This document shows positions 56,249 through 61,175 of a stretch of DNA of 61,175 bases, piece by piece; within the stretch, counting starts at the first letter, position 1, and each line of letters begins with the position of its first letter. Origin of the DNA: a virus. A program made the position numbers and the translations under genes. The stretch is from positions 1 to 61,175 of the IMG/VR virus record IMGVR_UViG_3300037486_000366; one strand, 5' to 3'. The notes beneath the pieces were generated by a model. It saw only the letters and a program-made list of their open reading frames with translations, was not told where the DNA came from and did not search any database.

Positions 56249-56876
56249 TTGTTGTTCCTGGTTGTACTTCTGTTTGTTTAAGGTTATATGAATCAAGTGC
56301 CGGAGCACCAAATTTTTGAGTTAAAAGATTACTTATGTCTGTTGATAATGAAGCTATATAAAGATTAAACATTTGCAAAGCTTTTGTTGTTTGTCTCTCT
56401 TTTATCAGCCCCATTGCCACGACAAAAATAACTGCAGACATATAAAATCTACCTGAAATTAATGTTATATCATTAGTTTCTTTGGCAAAAAAAGCTGTAA
56501 GAATTTGCCCATTCTCTGCTAATGTTGGAGTTGGGAACAACCATATTTTTGAAGCATAATCATAAAAATATTCAGGTGGGCCAGTAGGTATAGCAGTTTG
56601 AAAGCCTCTCATTAAAGGCGTGGTCTTACGTAGTGTTTTTCCTGCAGCAGCATAATAAATATTATCGACTCGTAAAAATGCAGTTGCTGGTGTATATGAA
56701 TCAATTCCAGTTAACAATGAAATATAATCAACTGTTTCTACAGAATAAGTACGAGTAGATATATCATATGCAGCTTGAGTAACCCAATCTTCTAAATCAG
56801 TATCAAGCCAAAATGAGGCATATTGCTCATTCAATAATCTTCGTGCCGCTGTTTTTACTAATAGAACTGATGGCAT
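56241..56876 (-). CDS. Head-tail adaptor / tail-completion-like protein (211 aa)
   Basis: An N-terminal helical part (LLVKTAARRLLNEQYASFW) precedes a mixed fold. Residues 30-75 have DLEDWVTQAAYDISTRTYS, a pattern common in small phage connector proteins. It sits directly upstream of the tail hub gene, matching the adaptor position. The exact homologue (gp4/gp11-like) cannot be settled. Confidence 0.65.
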   Translation of the reverse strand: MPSVLLVKTAARRLLNEQYASFWLDTDLEDWVTQAAYDISTRTYSVETVDYISLLTGIDSYTPATAFLRVDNIYYAAAGKTLRKTTPLMRGFQTAIPTGPPEYFYDYASKIWLFPTPTLAENGQILTAFFAKETNDITLISGRFYMSAVIFVVAMGLIKERQTTKALQMFNLYIASLSTDISNLLTQKFGAPALDSYNLKQTEVQPGTTNA

Positions 56877-56884
56877 ATATTACC

Positions 56885-57538
56885 TCACCAATTTGAAAAT
56901 GGAGGTTGTTGAACTCTAAAAGATAAACGTGTTCTACCAGTCTTTTTTATCTTTTTAGCAGTTGACCTATCTGCCTGAAATAAATCTTCAAAATATTCTC
57001 CCTCACGAATATTTGTCCAGGCTTGTTTAGGTAACTTAAAAATACGCCCGAATACTCCATACTTAATACAATCAAACCAATCATCGTAGATATAATCAGG
57101 AATTACTGTTGCAGTCAACTTTGGTTTTAAAGAAGCCCAAATTTCAAGGCCACCAGCAACACTTTCAGTTGGGATATACCTGAAACGAAATATTTTCTCA
57201 ATATCTGCTAAATAAGTGATTTGACCAGAAGAGGTCTGTTGGCGCCAAGCATCTGCACTACTATCAAGGACTTCCATTGAATCTGGAGTAAGAAATCCTC
57301 CAGAGAATTCAGCTCGTTCTACATTAACAACTGATGCTTGTAAAGCTACTGGGGCAACTAAAGCATATTCTGCTACACCTATTGTTACATTAATTGCGTC
57401 TAGTTTTTCCTGCCATGTACCAGTCGTAGCACAGAAATCACGAATTGAATTCATTACTTCGCGATCAATTATGTCTTTTGGACAACCAGGAATACCCTCT
57501 GAAACATCAGCTAACCAATCATTAATAGAGTAAGGCAT
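56885..57538 (-). CDS. Head-tail adaptor / tail-tube-A-like protein (217 aa)
   Basis: The start YSINDWLADVSEGIPGCPKD is followed by MNSIRDFCATTGTWQEKLDA and IYDDWFDCIKYGVFGRIFKL. These features recur in T7 gp11-like tail tubular A or adaptor proteins, as I recall. It is the first gene after a strong leftward terminator. It therefore depends on read-through or another promoter, which would lower its expression relative to capsid. Confidence 0.68.
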   Translation of the reverse strand: MPYSINDWLADVSEGIPGCPKDIIDREVMNSIRDFCATTGTWQEKLDAINVTIGVAEYALVAPVALQASVVNVERAEFSGGFLTPDSMEVLDSSADAWRQQTSSGQITYLADIEKIFRFRYIPTESVAGGLEIWASLKPKLTATVIPDYIYDDWFDCIKYGVFGRIFKLPKQAWTNIREGEYFEDLFQADRSTAKKIKKTGRTRLSFRVQQPPFSNW

Positions 57539-57550
57539 AACAAACTCCTT

Positions 57551-57587
57551 AAAAAAGTGGGGGAGAAAGGAGGAGTAACTCCCCCAC
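57551..57587 (-). terminator. Strong leftward rho-independent terminator between head and tail genes
   Basis: On the minus strand GTGGGGGAG (57587-57579) pairs perfectly with CTCCCCCAC (57565-57557), followed by six T (57556-57551). It lies after the decoration-like gene ending at 57608 and before the adaptor gene, so it should reduce tail gene expression relative to capsid. Confidence 0.9.
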
Positions 57588-57607
57588 TAAGGTTAAAGGG
57601 TTAACAG

Positions 57608-58138
57608 TTATGCTAACACAGTTGAAGGTATTTCCCGCATATCTGAACACGTCCAAGTAACACCAGCAGCGTCACTATTAGTTGTTCCAAATGTGAACGG
57701 GTTAGTTGTATTCACCACCTTTATCTGCCCAAAGGCAATTTTTCCAGCCGGAGTTGGCGGTCTAACTGGAGTTGCAGATGAAATAACAGTTACACCTTCA
57801 TGCATTCCCCAAGTACCAGCATCAGTAATTGTTAACAAGAATATTCTGGCATACCCGGCTGCAAGAATTGTCGGGGTATAACCAGCAATTGTCGAAACAT
57901 CAATTGTTGCAGTAATTGCTACTGTACCTATAGTACCATCACTTTTGGCATAGTATGTAGCAGCCACTGTTTTAAGATCAGCATCCGCTGTAGCTTTAGC
58001 GACTAAACCTGGTGCCGGCCCAAGCATTTGACCCCTTACCATTTCAATCTGAATCTGGCTAAGGATCGCATAAAGTGCGCGTTTAGCTGCAGGGTCCTTA
58101 ATGTTCTGAAGAAACTGTTTAATTTTTACAACGGCCAT
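57608..58138 (-). CDS. Decoration-like virion protein (176 aa), paralogue of the upstream gene
   Basis: Shares TDADLKT near residue 50, TIDVS, and a C-terminal block (VVNTTNPFTFGTTNSDAAGV, then TCSDMREIP) with the neighbour at 58165-58704. The fold looks beta-rich. The duplication and position right after the capsid gene point to a head decoration or stabilising protein. I start at the ATG at 58138 with GGAGG upstream; a TTG lies two codons earlier. It ends before a strong terminator. Confidence 0.68.
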   Translation of the reverse strand: MAVVKIKQFLQNIKDPAAKRALYAILSQIQIEMVRGQMLGPAPGLVAKATADADLKTVAATYYAKSDGTIGTVAITATIDVSTIAGYTPTILAAGYARIFLLTITDAGTWGMHEGVTVISSATPVRPPTPAGKIAFGQIKVVNTTNPFTFGTTNSDAAGVTWTCSDMREIPSTVLA

Positions 58139-58164
58139 ACGCAAAATCCTCCTATAAGGAATTG

Positions 58165-58704
58165 TTACTGAGTAATTGTGTCAAGATAACAGGACCCCAG
58201 ACCGTTAACTATGTCAGACAAATCTGAACAAGTAAAGGTCACACCAGCAGCGTCACTATTAGTCGTACCGAAAATAAACGGATTTGTAGTGTTCGTAACT
58301 ACAACCATTCCTACTGGACACACATTTGCCGGACAGGCAGGCAAAAGCATAAGAGCTGCTGCTGACGTTGCCGCATCAAGTCCTTTAAGCAAATTCCAGG
58401 TTCCAGAAGCTAAAGTCAAAAGATAAGCTGCATATTTAGCAGCTGCCTGAGTCCAGGTTCCTGCTGCCACACCAGCTACACAACCTGCAAGACCTGAAAC
58501 ATCAATCGTCGCTGCTGCTGCCTGAATAATACATTTTCCATTCAGGGCATAATTGATCGTAGTTGTGGTTTTAAGATCTGCATCAGCTGTGGCTTTAGCA
58601 GCAAGCGTCCCACCTGAAAATGCACGTGTATTTGTACGTGCAAGCAAAAGGTTAAATAGAGATGCAATATCTGCATCACGCACATAATCGTATATTCTGG
58701 GCAT
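58165..58704 (-). CDS. Decoration-like virion protein (179 aa), paralogue of the downstream gene
   Basis: Ala/Thr-rich beta protein. It has LAAKATADADLKTTTTINY, an Ala-rich middle (LAGCVAGVAAGTWTQAAAKY) and VTNTTNPFIFGTTNSDAAGV near its end, almost identical to the neighbour. A recent tandem duplication is likely. Located just after the small capsid-region gene, so probably a head or neck component. Confidence 0.68.
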   Translation of the reverse strand: MPRIYDYVRDADIASLFNLLLARTNTRAFSGGTLAAKATADADLKTTTTINYALNGKCIIQAAAATIDVSGLAGCVAGVAAGTWTQAAAKYAAYLLTLASGTWNLLKGLDAATSAAALMLLPACPANVCPVGMVVVTNTTNPFIFGTTNSDAAGVTFTCSDLSDIVNGLGSCYLDTITQ

Positions 58705-58720
58705 AAGTTATGTCCTCCTC

Positions 58721-59122
58721 TTAGACAAGATAAAATGGGAACCGTCGTACCTGACGAGAAAGAATCGGTCCAAATTCCTTACCATCATCCATTTCACGAA
58801 AGTATCTCGTTTCAGTCGCATTTTCAAGAGCATGTATTACAGCTACTGGTACTGATACTTCTATTTCGCGAGGTATATTGTAACCGACACCATTAACAGC
58901 AACAAACACTGCATGATTACCACCAGGACCATCCTGATTATGAATAATAATCGACCGCCTTGTTTGTGCTACTACTTCTTCAGTTTTCTTTCCCTGCAAA
59001 TCTGTTTCGTGTTCCCTTAAATACTTAGTGATTTCTTCTTTACTAGACTCTTCATCCGCTTCAGGTTCCTGACCTTTAATAGGTTCAGGATCAACCACCT
59101 CGAGCTTTTTCTCCTTTACCAT
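58721..59122 (-). CDS. Capsid-region protein (133 aa), N4-gp57-like position
   Basis: The acidic N-terminus (VVDPEPIKGQEPEADEESS) is disordered. The rest contains IIIHNQDGPGGNHAVFVAVN and GVGYNIPREIEVSVPVAVIH. I recall this NQxGPGGN-x-VFVAVNGVGY signature downstream of N4-gp56-type capsid genes in other phages. Probably a structural or head-completion factor. It follows the capsid gene by about 40 bp. Confidence 0.7.
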   Translation of the reverse strand: MVKEKKLEVVDPEPIKGQEPEADEESSKEEITKYLREHETDLQGKKTEEVVAQTRRSIIIHNQDGPGGNHAVFVAVNGVGYNIPREIEVSVPVAVIHALENATETRYFREMDDGKEFGPILSRQVRRFPFYLV

Positions 59123-59164
59123 AGTACGGTTCTCCTTTTAGATTATTTTTAGCTACACTTCATA

Positions 59165-60166
59165 TTACGGATTGAGTGTAACAGAAGTCTCAGCTCGCAG
59201 CATCCAAGCATCATTAAGGATAACTGCTTTCTGCATTGACTTCCATGATACGTGGCCTCTCTGTGCTAACGGGTCACTATCACTTGGGGTTGGATTAACG
59301 ACCATAGGAACAATAGCATTGGGTCCTTTCAGAGGAACAATACCATATGCGTTTGAACCAAGATAAATGATCGGATATATATCAGCGTTTGTCCCAGCAG
59401 TAGAAATCATTTCTGTACCAGAACCTGATTTTGCCGCCCCACCATCTGCCCAAGGAACAAAAATAGTGGAGTAAATATACCGGACATCTTCAACCTTACC
59501 GATTTCAGACTCATACGGTGTAAGCTGTCCATACTCTTCCACAGGCACGAAACCAGGAAGATTACGAATGTCTGCTTCACAATCAGAGTGACAAAGGGCA
59601 ATAAAGGCCGGCGCAACGTTAGCAGTACCGAAAGCTGCAGTTGATCGAACAACTTTACTGATCTTCTTGGCCATCTGGCGTTTAAGATAACGAGTGATTC
59701 TTCGTTGCAGAGAAAGAGTAATAGGGGTATTGACATCAGTACGCTGCGTACCATTTGCATAATACACATTTGTTCCAGCTTTAATAACCCCGAAACGTGC
59801 TACTTCAACCATCTGAGCAGCTTGTTCTCCAAGGACTTCCTGAGCTTCTTTGAAAACTGGATCTTCGTGAGTGTCCTGGATAACGTCAGTAATAGTAATT
59901 CTATCACCAAGCTGTTCGAGGGTGACTGATACATCCGTAGAGGTAAGCTGTTTTCCAGTAGGCGTCACCCCTTCAACAAGCACATTAGGAGTATTGTCCA
60001 AGGAATTGTATCGCCTGAAATTCATGGTCTTTGAATTGTTTGCAGGTAATGGTTTTGCCTGCCCAAATTTTTCTATTACAAGATAAGGAAGAGCTCTTTC
60101 AAGAAATTCCTTAGCTGCAAATGCTGCAGTACGAGGAGATATATCTCCATATTTAGTTATAGCCAT
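59165..60166 (-). CDS. Major capsid protein, N4-gp56 family (333 aa)
   Basis: HK97-fold shell protein. Family features: the N-terminal AKEFLERALPYLVIEKFG, the conserved LVEGVTPTGKQLTSTDVSVT, LEQLGDRITITDVIQDTHED and LGEQAAQMVEVAR, and RYLKRQMAKKISK. At 333 residues its length is typical. AGGAGGTCTAACGT precedes the ATG. The upstream gene is scaffold-like, as expected. No N4-type virion RNA polymerase is encoded, so only the capsid lineage is shared. Confidence 0.92.
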   Translation of the reverse strand: MAITKYGDISPRTAAFAAKEFLERALPYLVIEKFGQAKPLPANNSKTMNFRRYNSLDNTPNVLVEGVTPTGKQLTSTDVSVTLEQLGDRITITDVIQDTHEDPVFKEAQEVLGEQAAQMVEVARFGVIKAGTNVYYANGTQRTDVNTPITLSLQRRITRYLKRQMAKKISKVVRSTAAFGTANVAPAFIALCHSDCEADIRNLPGFVPVEEYGQLTPYESEIGKVEDVRYIYSTIFVPWADGGAAKSGSGTEMISTAGTNADIYPIIYLGSNAYGIVPLKGPNAIVPMVVNPTPSDSDPLAQRGHVSWKSMQKAVILNDAWMLRAETSVTLNP

Positions 60167-60183
60167 ACGTTAGACCTCCTGAG

Positions 60184-61131
60184 TCATTTTTTTAGATTAT
60201 CTTTTGCAACTGCCTCATTAAAAGCGCCGACGAAATCATTCTTGTCAACTTCAGATTTTGGTAAAAGAACAGAACTACTTCCTGTCTTTACTGCAGCAGC
60301 TGCAATTATTTTTTCGTTAGGTTTTTCCTCTTTCTTTTCCTCTTTCTTTTCCTCTTTCTTTTCCTCTTTCTTTTCTTCTGCTTTAAGAGGAATGCCTCTT
60401 GCTACTTTGTATTCCTTAAGAAGTTTTAGAACTTGGGAAGTATTACCATGATCAATTATATTCAAGGTTGCTTTTGCTTGAGCGTAAGGTAATTCTTCAG
60501 CGTATTTAGTAAGATCACCTGAGGTAATTATCTTATTAATATCTGGATGTTGCTCTTCAATTGTCATAAAATGTTCGGCTGTTTTTTCTGCCTTAGCTTC
60601 TTCGAGAGTCTTTTTAACAGTAGTAGTTGCTTCAGTAGCAAAGGCTTTTGCTGCAGTAAGCTCTTTACCTACTACTTCTTTAATTAGTTTTCTAATTAAA
60701 ATATTGACGGGTTTTACAAACTCTTCTCCCATCTCCTCTTCGAAAGCTTTAAGAGAGATAGTTTCTGCTTCTGATAAACCTACTTGTAAGTCTGGGTCTT
60801 TTACTACTGGGGCTTTAGCTGACTGAAGTTCCTTAATAAGTTTATCTTGTGCAGCAAGTCTCCCATCCCAGGATTTCATTCGGTCTTCATTAGCTTTTGC
60901 TTTTTTCTCAGCCTCTTCCCATAAAACCCTATAGTCTGTAGACTTTTCTTCTATAGGTTTTTCTTCTATAGGTTTTGTCTCTATAGGTTTTTCTTCTATA
61001 GGTTTTTCTTCTATAGGTTTTTCTTCTATAGGTTTTTCTTCTATAGGGGTAAGATCAATTATTTCTTTGAATGCAACATCATAAGCCGCTTGATCTTGCT
61101 CATGATTAACTATTCCTTGTCCTGTTTGCAT
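60184..61131 (-). CDS. Scaffold-like protein with PIEEK and KKEE repeats (315 aa)
   Basis: Acidic, helical and disordered. After a short N-terminus it has seven five-residue repeats of the PIEEK type (one PIETK). A coiled region follows (LWEEAEKKAKANEDRMKSW), then a helical core and a KKEE tract near residue 255. The C-terminus (DKNDFVGAFNEAVAKDNLKK) would be a capsid-binding tail. It directly precedes the capsid gene. The map joins within its repeat tract, so the true repeat number may differ from seven. Confidence 0.75.
   Translation of the reverse strand: MQTGQGIVNHEQDQAAYDVAFKEIIDLTPIEEKPIEEKPIEEKPIEEKPIETKPIEEKPIEEKSTDYRVLWEEAEKKAKANEDRMKSWDGRLAAQDKLIKELQSAKAPVVKDPDLQVGLSEAETISLKAFEEEMGEEFVKPVNILIRKLIKEVVGKELTAAKAFATEATTTVKKTLEEAKAEKTAEHFMTIEEQHPDINKIITSGDLTKYAEELPYAQAKATLNIIDHGNTSQVLKLLKEYKVARGIPLKAEEKKEEKKEEKKEEKKEEKPNEKIIAAAAVKTGSSSVLLPKSEVDKNDFVGAFNEAVAKDNLKK
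60322..60379 (-). repeat. 12-bp tandem repeat encoding KKEE
   Basis: On the plus strand TTTCTTTTCCTC repeats about four and a half times, encoding (KKEE)n in the scaffold-like protein. Such simple tracts can vary in length by slippage. Confidence 0.75.
60946..61050 (-). repeat. 15-bp tandem repeat encoding PIEEK
   Basis: Seven copies of a 15-bp unit (plus-strand form TTCTTCTATAGGTTT) lie in frame, one of them variant (TGTCTCTATAGGTTT). They encode the five-residue PIEEK repeats of the scaffold-like protein. The tract is the likely cause of the assembly break. Confidence 0.85.
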
Positions 61132-61175
61132 ATTTCCTCCATTTGTGGGCGGACGCCACCGTCTCCACCTTATAT
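61025..61175. repeat. Terminal direct repeat, right copy (assembly overlap)
   Basis: Matches 1-151 with one silent difference (A at 61105, G at 81). See the left copy. Joining the two ends gives one continuous leftward operon from the portal region into scaffold and capsid. Confidence 0.9.

Overview
The window is almost certainly a complete genome of a tailed, podovirus-like bacteriophage. Its first and last 151 bases are the same sequence (1-151 and 61025-61175, one difference), so it reads as a circular or circularly permuted map of about 61,024 bp, opened inside a scaffold-like gene. It is AT-rich, most genes have strong AAAGGAG-type ribosome binding sites, and start/stop overlaps (ATGA, TAATG) are frequent. 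I see no integrase, CI-like repressor, RNA polymerase, reverse transcriptase, CRISPR array or recognisable tRNA. This suggests a virulent phage that relies on host RNA polymerase. The host cannot be named. An RlpA-like lipoprotein and a GTA-type holin hint at a Gram-negative host, but this is weak.

Layout. Two large blocks diverge from a control region at about 4657-5080 and converge at about 27890-28122. The rightward block (5081-27889, plus strand) holds early and middle genes. First comes a cluster of small unknown proteins, zinc ribbons, membrane microproteins and winged-helix-like proteins (5.0-13.9 kb). Next is a nucleotide-metabolism group (13.9-18.0 kb): methyltransferase, RlpA-like protein, dUTPase, a dNMP-kinase fusion, a thymidylate-synthase-fold enzyme with a dCMP-type aspartate, and an HD hydrolase. 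Last is replication (18.2-27.6 kb): family A DNA polymerase, PD-(D/E)XK nuclease, a putative single-strand binding protein, an archaeo-eukaryotic-type primase, an SF1 helicase and an SNF2-like SF2 helicase. At least four promoters in this block share one design: a CTTCG box, then TTTACT, 17 bp, then TGA-TATAAT.

The leftward block (minus strand, 4656 down to 1, then 61131 down to 28123) holds packaging and virion genes. In transcription order these are a TerS candidate, the large terminase, portal, two small proteins, scaffold, an N4-gp56-type capsid protein, two duplicated decoration-like proteins, a strong terminator, head-tail adaptors, a tail hub/nozzle protein and a repeat-containing fibre. 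Then come the unusual cassette described below, the holin region, internal virion (ejection) proteins including a 2,884-residue protein with an HExxH-like motif, several tail or receptor-binding proteins, and an M15-type endolysin.

The most unusual system lies at 46711-52040. Two small paralogous proteins each carry 17 consecutive tetrapeptides with the register x-x-[Thr/Ser]-[His/Tyr/Asn]. They are followed, in a translationally coupled string, by two radical-SAM proteins (one with a complete SPASM cysteine pattern), a helical protein, a GT-B-like glycosyltransferase and an unknown protein. Because this sits between tail-fibre and lysis genes, I infer a virion-associated appendage modified after translation in a RiPP-like way, possibly also glycosylated. 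I know of no described phage system of this kind.

Three GC-rich islands in otherwise AT-rich non-coding DNA (4788-4875, 17973-18078 and about 27973-28122) look like structured RNAs. The last two share a 10-base core on opposite strands.
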